Assembly: GCA_963931925.1 (NCBI GenBank)
Contig: OZ007580.1
Location: forward strand, 2,888,890 to 2,952,889
DNA: 64,000 nt
Reading direction: 5' to 3'
DNA from: Onchidella celtica
Lineage: Eukaryota; Mollusca; Gastropoda; Systellommatophora; Onchidiidae
Below are positions 32,291 through 44,400 of the stretch, piece after piece. Positions within the stretch are counted from its first letter, which is position 1; each line of letters starts with the position of its first letter. Below the pieces are notes generated by a model. That model was not told the DNA's origin, did not search any database, and saw only the letters and a program-made list of their open reading frames with translations. The position numbers and the translations under genes were made by a program.

Positions 32291-33099
32291 TAATTTGTGA
32301 ATATATCCCACTGCAGAAGACAGCTATATAATTATTTTAATTATACTCAAGTGCTACTCGTTATAACAATGACGGTGATATCTGAAATTCTCAAAAACTG
32401 TTTTCCATTATTAGTTTATGAGTTTGACCTGTATCACGATTTCACAATTTTAATCTGCTGGATGAGTTCTTTTGTTTCTCGGGGGCCTCAGCATAGTGCT
32501 GTTGGCCTGGCCTGTTCTTCATTTTCTCTCTCTTTGCTCTTTCTTGTTAGCTGGTTGTTCTTTTTTTTCTTTCTTTCTGTTGTTTCTTCATTCTTCGTGG
32601 TTTTTTATATTTATTAATTTTTGGGATGCGCCAAGGCAAGGGCAAGGACAAGACAGGAAAAAGGGGAAGACAGAAAAGCAGTTCTAGGACACTGTCCCTT
32701 TCAGGAGTTTGATCCCTTTATAGCCAATATAACATGTCACTAATTGACTGTTTTCTTCTGGAGCCCCAGTTAAAACAAGTAATAAGATATTAGGACCTAG
32801 CAGGGCTCTAGAGTTTTTGAATTTTGGTCTTTAGTTCTTGGTGCCGCCAGGGAGCCTGGCGGCACCAAGACTAGTCCCGCAGCAGAGCATAATTTCAGGG
32901 ATCTTATTAAAAACTCTGCGTTGGGTGGTCCCGGGTGCAATAGGCATCCGAGGCCATTGTTTCTGCCTGTATGGCTGGGTCGGCAGAAAGAGTCTGTCGG
33001 CCCTGGCAGATAAAAGGATAACTGTTCTAAAATAAATTTATATCACAAAACAATGTGTTTGTATATTAATATATTTATTTATTTAAGATTTTTTAAATT
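32291..33099. other. Intergenic DNA, nothing recognised
   Basis: AT-rich with short T-rich stretches. There is an inverted pair GTGCCGCCAGGGA/AGCCTGGCGGCAC near 32840-32865. No gene motif was seen. Confidence 0.4.
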
Positions 33100-33227
33100 A
33101 AAATATTGTAGTTACGTATATATTTATTTGTTTTATATTTATAGCTGGCGAGCCCTCTGTCAGTCCGTGCGCGGTTGAAACGACGTCACCCAGCCTCCGG
33201 CCCCCACCGGTGGCCGACCTCAGCACG

Positions 33228-35660
33228 CTATTCCGCGATGGGATTTTGAGTGGTGCCATTGCTACCATGATCTGCCAGGTCAGGGGTGCCAGCTTTGTTA
33301 CAGTCAACATATAGATTTATTTTGTTGACAAGGGCCCTTTTTTCTTTTTTAAAACTATTGTCTACAAGAGACAAGACACCGGCCAATGTAAATGGTTTTT
33401 TCGTTTCATTAAATAACCTTTTAAGTTTATTCCTTTCTATTACATTTTTCTTACAGTTAAAAAGAATGTGCTCTGTCGTCATGGGCACGTCGCAGAGATT
33501 ACAATTAAAGTTGCCCCTAAGTCTGTAAGTTTCTATTCTTAGGGTATTTAGGCCTAGCTCGCTGGGAGTGCTAAAATCCATGACAAATGTTTCCCAGTTC
33601 TGATATATCTGCTTTATAATGTTTACTTTTTGATTTAGGTATCCTTCAAATTCAGTTTTCCAAATTTCATTAATATGTTTTTTAATTAGACTATAGATGT
33701 CACTTTTATCTAGTTTAATATTTAAAATTTCTGTTTTTGTTGTGGCACTCTTAGCCAGGAGGTCGGCCCGTTCATTCCCGGTGACCCCCGCGTGGCCCGG
33801 TATCCATAGCAGGACCACGTCTGTACCGCATCTGAAAATCCTATCTACAAGTGTGATAATGCTGTGTATCATGTTGTGTTTGCTGTTAGACTGGCTTTCT
33901 GTCTGTATTGTCTTTATGGCTGATAATGAGTCTGTAAGAATGGTCACCCGTCGGTCCGTGATCCGGCGGGCGTCCAATTCTATAAGTGTTTGTTGTATTG
34001 CGTGTAGCTCTGCGGTGAGTATACTCGTGTTGTCTGTGATTCTGATTGACCTATCTAAGTCTGTGTCTGTGCTGTAGATGCCCAATCCCACACGCCCGTC
34101 CTCTGTCTTCGACCCATCCGTGTATATTTTCTCTGTGTGTTTGTAGTATCTTTCTATGTGTTCGTACACCCTGGCTTTCATAATGGTAGGTGTATCTAGT
34201 TTTTTACTGATTTCATCTGCCAGGGCGGTGTCTAAGGTGAGTCCCGCGAGCCCCCAGGTTGGTGGAAGTGGGAGGTGGCAGTCCAGCTGGAGATTACCGC
34301 CCCCGAGTTTGTGGGATAGATCAATCATGTTATGGATTAAACTTTTATTTCTTAATGTGTCTAGTCGCGGCTTTCGTTTAAGTTGGATTTCAGTTTCATA
34401 GTTTTCAATGATGATGTTTATAGGGTTGCCTGGATTTAATTTTGTTCTGGCCCAGTATTTAAGGATGCTTTTAGTTCTTTCCAGATGTAAAGGGGGTATT
34501 TTAAGAGCCGCATTTAATTTTAATTGACTGGGTCCACTGTGTATTTGTGAAAGATTTTTAAGGGCTGAGTACTGTATAGAATCCAGGCTGTCTAAGCTAG
34601 TTTTGTTTCCTGTGTGATAGAGCTCCTCCCCGTATGAAAATCTAGCCCTAATATAGTTGTTATAGAGGAGAAGCCTAGTTTTGAAGGGGGCGGCGTATCT
34701 CCAGCCGGAAATCCTTCTCATTACATTTAAGGCCCCCAAACTCTTTCTGGCTCTGTCACCGCTCTGCTCCCTATATGTTAAATTTCGATCCAAAATGACC
34801 CCCAGAAATTTTGCCGATGACGTGGAATGTACAGGGGTGCCTTGAATTTGGACTTTTCCATTCTTTTTTGAGTTATAAAAGACTAATTGTGTTTTCGAGG
34901 CGTTTGCTTTTAATCCCAAATATCCTAACTGTTCAATAATATTGTTTGCCTCGTTTTCTAAAACTTTTGGTAATGAGCTGCGTGTTACTTTGCCCAATTT
35001 ACCTTTCCTAAAGATAGCTATGTCATCGGCATATTGCAGTATTTCAGTTTCAGAATGTAATTTTACGTTTTGGATATGGTTTACTGCAATGTTGAACAAG
35101 ATCGGCGACAGAATTCCTCCCTGGGGGGTCCCGTGGGGCTGCACATGTGTTTCAGAAAATGTGTGTCCTATTCTAACTTGGAAAGTTCTGTGTGTGAGAT
35201 AGTTTAAAATGTAATTATACAACCTTCCCTTAATTCCGAATAAATTTAGGTTTTGTAGAATCCCTTCCCTCTTAACCATATCAAATGCAGATTTCATGTC
35301 TAAGTATATGACTCCTACTGTGCTACGTCTACTTCCCCTAGCCGCTTTAATGTAATGTTCTAAGTAGGCTACATTATCTAGTGCTTGTCTGTTCCTACGA
35401 AAACCTGCCTGTTTGTTTGAAATGATTCCCTCCCTTTCAATAAAAGATTGTAACCGATTTTTGACAATGGCTTCTAATGTTTTACCTATGTGTGAAGTTA
35501 ATGAGATGGGTCGGTATGATGCCGGGTCATGCGGATCCTTGTTTGGTTTTGGGATGGGCACTACATGTGCGTGTTTGTATGTTAAGGGTATCTGTCCCGT
35601 TTCCCAGATGCGGTTAAAGAACTCCAGGAGCGCGACCTTAAATATTTCAGAGGTGTTTTT
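33228..35660 (-). pseudogene. LINE RT-RNase H frame
   Basis: This is the largest open part of the LINE. RT motifs are clear: IPKPNKDP with SYRPISL, QAGFRRNRQ, IYLDMKSAFD, HGTPQGGILSPILFN, and the catalytic YADD, at residues about 177-180 counted from the ATG at 35561. RNase H follows with IYTDGSK, SILTAELHAIQQ, LTDSLSAI and LWIPGHAGVTGNERADLLAK, so its catalytic set is intact. The zinc-knuckle-like C-x2-C-x7-H-x4-C is close to the C-terminus. The open frame extends upstream of 35561 without an ATG up to the C10 run near 35690, where the frame shifts. Confidence 0.88.
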
Positions 35661-36738
35661 GAGGGCAGTGTAGGTGATCCCATCCCCCCCCCCGGGGCGG
35701 AGTCTCCCCTTTTCCCATTTAGCGCTCCCTGGAGTTCTCCCATGGTCAACGGGTCATCGTAGGGATCATCGGTTGGGTCAAATTTCTTGTATAGTAATGT
35801 GTTAATTCCGAAATCTGATTCCTCCCCCTGGCTAAGTTGTTGGTAAAATATGGCCAACTTATTTGTTTTCTCTTTATTTGAAAGACATATAATAGCATTA
35901 TTTTCTTTAAGGGGGGCAACTTTTAAAGGAGAGTAATTCCCTTCCATTTTTTAATCTTTTTCCATACTTCGCTCTGCGGCGTGTCCATTCTGAGGTTTGC
36001 ACAGAAATTTTCGAAATATATTTGTTGTTTTCTTCTAAAGACTGCGGTAGCTTTATTCCTAATCGTTCGATATTTTTGATGGTTTTCTAAGGTTTTGTCT
36101 TTTCTATACTTCTTAAATGCATTTTTCCTTTCATTCTTAATATCTCTGCAGTCTTTATCCCACCATGGCACCTGTCTCTTTGGGTTTGGGGTTACTGGAG
36201 CTACTACTTTGCCATAATGGGGATTTTCCCCATTGGCATTTCGTATAGCAGATTCTAGAAAATTTTGTATGTTGGCTGCATGTATGTCTATGTCGTCGTC
36301 CCAGATCTGTTCTTCTATAATCTTTTTGGTTTCTTCTTTAAATACTTCCCAGTTTATTTTTCTAAAGTTGAATTTTTTACTTGTTGTATTGTTTTCATAT
36401 TCAGTTTCTACTCCTAGTTTAACTATAACTGGGAAGTGATCTGAAGTCAATGTGTCTCCGTAAACTTCCCAACTACCTATAGGTATCCTAATTCCCTGAT
36501 CTACCGTAGTCAGATCTATGGCACTGTCCTTTTGTGTGTGCGTGTGGCTTAACCTAGTGATTGACCCATTATTTAATAATATTTTATCGGTTTCCAGTAT
36601 ATATTTTTCTATCACTAGTCCCCCAGTGTCTTCTTTCTCACCCCCCCCCCCCACCAACGGTTATGACAATTACTGTCAGTCCCTATAATGTGGTTTGCGT
36701 CTACGTCTCTGTCCAGTTCTGTTAGGTCTATATTTTAA
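35582..36738 (-). pseudogene. LINE endonuclease end and linker, two broken frames
   Basis: The upper part (about 35923-36738) carries the endonuclease end, with a GTDSN box, WEVYGDTLTSDHFPVIV, and then a basic linker with VPWWDKDCRDIKNERKNAFKK. The lower part (35582-35947) continues the linker (PLTMGELQGALN, the region before the RT fingers). The two overlap in different frames, and the join is an A-run. The upper part itself changes frame at the C12 run near 36645. All of it is upstream of the RT frame on the same strand. Confidence 0.8.
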
Positions 36739-37320
36739 TCTGCTTTCCTGGTTTAAATTTTAAATAGTGCTGGAGGCCTAAGGGTAAGGGAAGTCCCTTT
36801 CCTACTTTCACTTTTCCTACGGCGCCATTGCCACAGTGCTGTGCATGCCGATTTACTGAAGCTTACAAGACCCTTTGAATTCTACTGGTAATCTTGGTAG
36901 AAGTTATGGTGACAGCAGGAATTGTGGACTTCGAAACAGACGCAAAACAGAAAATCTAGATCTAGAGGGGACTTGAGTCTTACTTGTAAGTTGTGTGCGT
37001 CGAGCGTCATAATGGAAGTTGAATCAGATCGATCTAGAATCTAGAGCACAGGTCAAGACATAGATCTAGACTCTAGATATTGGCACAATTTCCTGTATTC
37101 AATCTCTCCAAACCCCCCCCCCCCAAAAAAAAGAGAGAGATTTTGCACTATTGTATTGACAGCTCCAAAATGAATTTTAAAAATTGTTTCAAGTTTGATT
37201 TTATTGTATTGACTTTACCTAGGCCTGGCCTATATTTTGTTAGCGGAAAGATCCATGCCTGGGTTAAATGAACACAAAAGGGTCACATATCGGTAACTAA
37301 ACATGATGGCCATTATATAG

Positions 37321-37400
37321 ATCGGGAGGAGTTCCATTTGAGTTACATTATGGGGATACTACAACTCACAAGGACATGACTTTAGGAGTGTCCATGAGTG
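37321..37400. repeat. Dispersed repeat, left copy
   Basis: TCGGGAGGAGTTCCATTTGA, followed by GTTAC and ACAAGGACATGACTTTAGGA, matches the reverse complement of about 39890-39962. The two copies lie in inverted orientation on either side of exon 1 of the AADAC-like gene. Confidence 0.7.
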
Positions 37401-37769
37401 GAGGGTTGGATGGGGAGCAGTGCCCCCCTGCCGGGTTAGTCCTCTATAGATGGATATTTGGCGGATAAATGTGTGGCTCGGCAGTGCACCATGTTGCATG
37501 TGCCCAACATAAGTTGTGTAACTCACATGGTACTCCTCACTAGAGATCTATGCAAGGCGGAGCCGAGACTTGTAAGTTGTAGATCTAGTGGTCTATGAAA
37601 TCACTGCATTTTCAACTTGACTGAATAAATTAATATGTACATATTGCTAAATAGTCTACATTTTGGAATGCAAAATAAGAATGAAGGGCAGATAAAATCA
37701 AACAAAATGCGCAACAGTAATGCTGTTACGAATTTTGACATGTAAACAGCATTAACTCATGCAGTATTT

Positions 37770-37975
37770 GGACCACGATATTGTGGGTTTTTTTTGTCCC
37801 TGTCTACTATTGTTAAGACCATGATATCGTGGTAATCTCTGCTCGGGTCCCAGTTGCCAAGCCCTCATTATCGTGGTCACATCTCCCTTGTCCGCCAATG
37901 AAAAGGCCACAAATTCATGATACATATACTTCTTTGGGGCCTAGTTGATAAGCCCATGATATCGTAGTTTGTGAC
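37770..37975. repeat. Degenerate ~45-bp tandem repeat with palindromic core
   Basis: Five degenerate units carry variants of the palindrome ACCATGATATCGTGGT. Their GATATC-equivalent positions are about 37777, 37823, 37867, 37919 and 37958. Between them recur GTCCC, GTTGCCAAGCC and GTTGATAAGCC variants. Confidence 0.6.
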
Positions 37976-38456
37976 ATCGTCTTCCATTTTTAGTGTTTTA
38001 ACGTTCAGGATTTTCCTGGGCTGTCACAGGCCTATTGAATTTCCGTATCACTGCGAGGGATAAGTTATTTGTTTAAACGTATTATTTAATTTCAGTCTGC
38101 CTTCAGGCTTGCACATGACTGAATGAATGCATTTTGTAAACACAGAAATGTTTACTACTGCAGCTGTGCATAAACTTCTGGTCAATTGCAAATTAATTTT
38201 CCTAACTTGTATTAGTTGTAATACTTGTATTTGCAGTGTATACATTTTATATATTCTGTGTTTTATGGTACGTAGAATAAATGATGTGAATATGAAGTCA
38301 GTTTTTATGATGATATTATTAAATTTCTTTGATTCGTTCACTTTCAGATTAAGACAGAAGTACAAACTGTGGAAAGTTGCATTGCCCATTGATAAATGCT
38401 TGTGCGCATTTCAAAAGGAGGAGACTTGAATATTTGTAACTTGTTGACACAGTGAG

Positions 38457-41400
38457 ATGGGAGTGTGTAGGTGGTTGACAATAACCACATCACTGGTAAC
38501 TTTACTGCTGGCATTTCATCTGTACAGTCCAGTACCCTCAGGTCTGGAGGCTCCATGGATCACAAGAACCTACATTGCAGCATTCAGATTAGCAGATATC
38601 GTAGTAAGTAATTATTATTTGAAGGTTGGAACTTGTAAAAGACAAGCCTCAGCTGCTGAAAAATTGTGTTTTGTAGCCTGATTATGGCAAATCAATCGAC
38701 TAAATGACCATTTCAAAACGGGGCACCTTGTATAAAAGCAAAGTGCGACTATCAGTTATATAGTATGACCTGGAAAAGAGATTACAAATACAAATCACAG
38801 TGACACTCTAAATATAGGACATTCCTGTGCAGTGCATGATGGTTTGCAGGTTTGCCATGGATTTATCTTCATGTCATTGTCATTCTGTTCAAGAGGAAAA
38901 GGTTATTTTCACTTATATATATTCACATTAAATACATGTTTACTTTTAAGATTTCTCAGATAATATCTCTGTCTCTCTCTCAGTACATCAAATGAACCAT
39001 TGTCTTGCCATGAACCTGGATCCCTTCATACAAATGTGTTTAATCTTCCAACACTTGAGATCTGGTATGGGCTCATTTGATGCAATTTGGAGAAACTAGG
39101 AACACCCCCATTGGCATTCAACTTTTCCTTTCAAAACATTTGCAGTGGTCTTTATGTATAATGTCTTACAATTCTTTCTAGGCCATTTTCCTATGATCAG
39201 ATACACAGAGAAAAGGGGAGGAGTACCGTATATGAGTTACGCAGTTTTAGTTTGGCACCTGTGCCATGTTCTGTGTGTTAGTCTCCGAGCTGTGCATTCA
39301 TTATAAAAACATCACCTAGAGGACTAACTTACTCCAGTGATGTAAATCTTCCGTCCTTTTCCATCTTTTCCGTCCAAAGCGCGATTGCTGACCCCGCTTT
39401 TTCTGAATAAGTTTCTGATTTTATTTTTATCACCAAGTGCTGTGGGTGCAGATGGTGTGATTCGGAAGAAGTTTAGGCGGCAGTCGGCAAAGACTAGATC
39501 TAGATCTCAAGGAAATCGACACAAATGGGGATTTGGTATCAACTTCTTTCTCAAAGAGCTGAGCCAAGACAGTTATGCATTGTGCTTGTTTTGTTCTGAG
39601 AAGGTTAACTACTTGTCATCAGTCCCTCTGTAAGACCACAAGTGTAATAGATCTAGATCTATTGTTTAAAGACAGCCCTTCTGTAACCGAGTTTGTGTCA
39701 AATTCTTTCTTCTTGTTGCCTTACAATAAAATAGACCTGCTGTATGATTTTAATTTAATTAACAATATCAGCCTGCGTTCCCTTAAACAATTGGGAAGAA
39801 TTGAGCTACGGAAACTTCTTAATTATCTTTTCTCGGCGGTTTCTGGGCATGCCGTGCAATTTCTCTCCATTTTGATGCCAACTGTTTACATCCCTATTAC
39901 TCCTTACATCACATCCTTGTAATGTCCCTTGATTGAGTAACTCAAATGGAACTCCTCCCGAGAGAAGTGTCACTGAGCACCACGTTTGCAAGACTGGGCA
40001 TCTTCACTAAATCAGATGTAGTGTTAAGCACAGGGAACAACACTGGGCCTCTGATAGATCAAGAAAGCCAAATCAACAGACATGTACAGACCATGAACAC
40101 ACTTGTTTATGACCACTGACAGGAAGATTCCATTCACAATGGACACATAATCTATGACTAGAATAATGTTTAGAGAATCGAATGGACATAAAGTTAATTT
40201 GAATTTACATTGATTATGCAGAAAGAAGAACAGGGTAGACAACTTCAGTGAGAAATGAAAGCAGTATTTTTCAGAGTTACTGGACTTGAACTTACATGTC
40301 ATCAAAATCGGTGCCTCCTTCATGCAGTTCAATATTATTATTCATTTATTGCCTGTGTCACTCTCCGGGAACAAAATTCAGTTTCTAAGAAAAACCATTC
40401 TGTGTCCTTATTAGATAATGTAATTTAGATGTAATCATCATAATCCGTAATCAAAATTGCTTGGCATGTGAATGCATAAGTTTTTTTCTCATTATCTCAA
40501 AAACTTTCATTTTGACGTAGGGATTTATCTTACACAACTGATGATATGTATACCTCTCTGTTTGGTTTTATTGTATATCAGGCTTTTGCTGCAGAGAAAG
40601 TGACGGGCATGTCAAGAATGGATGCTCTGAGGTGGCAGATTCAAGCTCTGTATATTCCTTTGTTTCATAGTGACAGTGATGTGCAAGTAAGTTCGCAAAG
40701 TTGAGCACTGTTTATTTCAAATGACAAGAGTTTCCAAAGCAAAGGTGAAAGTTCTTTAAACTTATTTAAATAATCTTATTGAAGGTTCTTATAAACTGTC
40801 ACGACAGTTACAGTCCTGGAGATTTATTGCACTTGTAGTTTTACTGTCGCAAGATGAAATGTCAATAAAAAATAATTCCATAGTCAATTGAAAAGGGTAC
40901 ATTTTTTAATCTTCTGTGAAAGTCAGTAGTGGAATAATGAGCTAAGTGATAGAGAATGACAGATGTAATAATCAACTTGAATTATTTTTATGGTCTAATG
41001 TTAATGTACACCTAAAAGTTTGAGTTCCAAAAATGTCTATGAAGACCCTGTGTGAAAACTCTTTTTCTTTTGGACTTGGAGGGCTTCAGGTTTGGAATTG
41101 TCTGCCTCAGTCTTTGAGAGAGACTGAAAATTTTATGGCTTTTAAACATCAGTTGAAGGGTCATCTTTTTTTATCTTTTGGATAACCTTTTTTTGTTTTT
41201 CTTATTTATTTATCGAAAATATTTTTTATCTGGGTTGTGTGTGTATGATCAGTACAAGAATGAAATAAATATTAAAAAACATTTAGAGCCAAGTCATTCA
41301 TGGGAAGGAGGACTGAATAGATGCGGTGTATTATTATTATTATATTATTGTTACAAGCAAACTACCCATTGCACAAATAGATAAGAAAAAAACTGTATAT

Positions 41401-44400
41401 AAAAAGAGATATATCAATAAAAAGGAAAACAATTTGTGAATTTGCAGCAAACAAAACTGCAAGTACTTAAATACACATATGTTGAACACTTTTTAATTCT
41501 TCCTTGAAATGATGGATGGAAGTGACTATGTTTCCCTGACTCAGACTGATGAAATTATGAAGGTGTCAAAATGTAACAGCTCTGGGTCTTCTCATAAATA
41601 TACATATGTGCATGTAAACCGGAAGGTTAACTTACATGAGTACCAAATTTCATATTTTTTCAACGAGTAGTCTCTGAACCTTTTTGATAAACACATTTAT
41701 TGTCATGACATGCTATCAGCATAATCTGTTTCGATAAATGAGAGCTGTAACAAAAACAAATAATCCCTTAGGTGGAAAATTTAAGGTTTGATGGGATACC
41801 AGTTCGTGTGTACCGACCAGTGACTGCATCCAAATCTGGGCCTGGCATTGTCTTCTTCCATGGAGGGGGTTGGAGTTTATTCTCTGTAGGTAAGTCATGT
41901 TTTACCGTTCCACTCAGTTATGTCAGTAATCACTGTGGGTATCTATCATGGCATAAGGACACATTTTATTACAATAATGTGCAGTTAATATGGAAGAAAT
42001 TCAGGGATACATAATTTCCTGGAGTTTAGAATGGGGATGGATAAATCTTTCACTGAATTCTGGCATTGGTCAGTCCATTTGACCTTAATATGTTCAATCT
42101 GCTTTGGCTCTCCTTTTTTATGTTTAAATTTTGTTTACTTTGGTACGAATAACAACGCAATTTATATAAACTTAAAGTCCACGAATGTTAATTCTACTGG
42201 ATCATAAATGCTAATGCTTGATCAGACTGAGAAATATTTATCCAGAAATACCCTTCCATAGGCCTGGGCTGCAAGTTGATTTTCAATAGATATGTTTATT
42301 TGGCAGTTGGACTAAAAAGGGTCTTATTGGTAAGTATAGGGGTTAAAGAGCCAATGCAGTATAATGTGCCAGGATAATTTGTTTAGTGTTGATTACCTTT
42401 CTTTTGCAAAAATAAGTCTCTTGTACAATAGACAATAACAAGAAAAAAAAAATAGTTTATACCTTTACTCGACTGTATCTTTACTTGGTATATTTGTAAG
42501 CACTTTGATGTATTTGTTTTTAAACCCTTTATCATTCACAGATTCCTATGACCTGGTCACTCTGGCATTGGCCAAGCAAACTCAGGCTGTTGTCATTTCT
42601 GTAGAGTAAGTGGGTGTGGCCTGGTTGAACTTAAAGAACCACATGCACACACAAAAATGTCCCTGTCCTTACCTCTACTCTTAAAGCTACTTCTAACTCC
42701 ATCCCTTTGATTTGCGCACGGGTTCGTTTGTTTGTTAGTGAACACATTGCAGGAAGTGATAACATCATGTGTTAATGGAAAAGAAATATCAAAATATTTT
42801 CCTAGGCATATTGAAAACACAAACCTGTACTTTTGGCCCTGCGGCATCAATCTCCCAATTCCAGACCCTTTCATTTTCCTAGTCTAGGCAAATTGAGAAC
42901 ACACAAAGTTTCATACTTGATAGTCTAATCCTCAATCTCATCATTCAAACCAGTTCTAACCAGAAGTTGCTTTGTGAGTGTGATACAGTCTATACCGGAA
43001 CCAATCTCAATTACGTACATTTGCCGAAAAAACAGACCGAACGCCAATGTGTCGCAACCTAGAAACTAATACAAACGTTCTGCGAGTTATTAATTTTTTT
43101 TTTATTTTCTGTGCCGGCGACACGACGACAGTCTTTACTAAGCGCTATATAAAATCTGAGGGCCACCAAATCAGCATTAACAGAGGAGTAGCGAAAGGCG
43201 CGCTGCAATTGTCGTAAGGTTTCACTTTTATTAGTATAGATTATTATTTGGCTAGAAAATAACTATGTAGTGGGGATCACATTTGGCAGCCTCTGTTTTT
43301 TTTTGTTTTTGTTTCGATTAACTTTATTGGGCATCATATCTGCATTAATTATTTTATAGATGACTCATCCTATTAGTATTTAAAACCGTTGGGAACACAC
43401 TTAGCACAGGAAAGACAGAATATCTTTAAAAAAAAAAAAATTTCTTTTTTGAAATTTGTTCGTTCTTTTTAATCTGTATTTTTGAAATTTCTGCTTTGTT
43501 TTATTATAGATATTTACTGATTATCATTGTGATTGGTTTGTTTTTGTATTTCTACTGTACCAGCTGCTTAAACTGCACTCTAAAACTGATCAGCTGATAA
43601 TGTTAAAGACCTAGAGTTTTCGAGAAGGCCGACAACACAGAATTCAGTAGTTAACAATTCTGGGATATAAAAGACTCAAGTTGGGTCTGATCCCCAGGAT
43701 AGTCCCCATAGACAGCTGTGTGTTCATTTACTTGGTTATTTATGTTTTCTCTTACTCATCTATTTATTTATTTATCTATATATTTACCTAGTTCTTCACT
43801 TTTAATTCCTTCGAGTATCTATGTACAAAACACACCTCTATAGGCATCTATATATTTAGGTACCTATTATTTCTTTATTTAGTGGTCACTGAGTCATGCA
43901 CTGAATGAATGTATTCAAAATTGCATTTCAATCCGAGCTCTTAAAAAAAACAAAAAAACAACTCCATCCCTATTCCTAACCCTAAACCTATCCTGTGATA
44001 TTAAATGGATTGGCTGAACACGGAAAATATTGATACTTTTTGTGAAGAATTATAAGGGTTCAGAGTGGTTGAGACATGTGGAACTCTTTCCCCCTTTTTC
44101 TTTTTTACATTTTCCCCATCCCCGTGTCTGCCCTTTCTCCACTCCATTATCCATTCACTCCATCACATGATTGAAGTTTGTTTATTTCAGTATAATGATC
44201 ATATTCTGCTTTATTAAGAGACATATTGCCCAGCAGAATAGCTGACAGGTAGAGTAGATGCAATGTATTACGTTGTGTTTTGTCCGCAGTTTCCGGTTGG
44301 CACCAGAAAAACCCTACCCAGTTCCTTTTGATGATTGTGTGAAAGCCACCAGGTATGTCCTACACCATGGTCAGGCTATTGGAGTGGACAGTCACAGGAT

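Larger units (their letters stand above)
33100..36740 (-). mobile_element. I/Nimb-type LINE, 5'-truncated, with frameshifts
   Basis: A long non-LTR retrotransposon on the - strand. Reading 5' to 3', it has the late part of an APE-type endonuclease (GTDSN... then SAIDLTTVD and TSDHFPVIV), RT, RNase H and a C-terminal zinc-knuckle-like CNLCDVPMTTEHILFNC. Sequence similarity stops near 36740, so the endonuclease N-terminus and any ORF1 are missing. The reading frame breaks near 36641-36652 (C12 on the + strand), near 35940-35955 (an A run on the - strand) and near 35684-35693 (C10 on the + strand). The 3' untranslated region runs to about 33100 and ends AT-rich. RNase H after RT places it in the I superfamily rather than CR1, L2 or RTE. 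Confidence 0.88.
36741..38456. other. Upstream region of the AADAC-like gene
   Basis: No coding region seen. It holds several AGATCTAGA palindromic clusters (36955-36965, 37030-37078), a C-run near 37114-37123, a dispersed repeat at 37321-37400 and a degenerate ~45-bp repeat at 37770-37975. A 5' untranslated exon or promoter could lie here, but no convincing core promoter motif was found. Confidence 0.45.

Noticed and set aside
39385-39633. Possible extra exon or zinc-finger fragment (CLFC motif)
   Set aside because: It has a single CxxC only, no downstream His pair, no consensus splice sites, and exon 1 joins exon 2 in frame without it.
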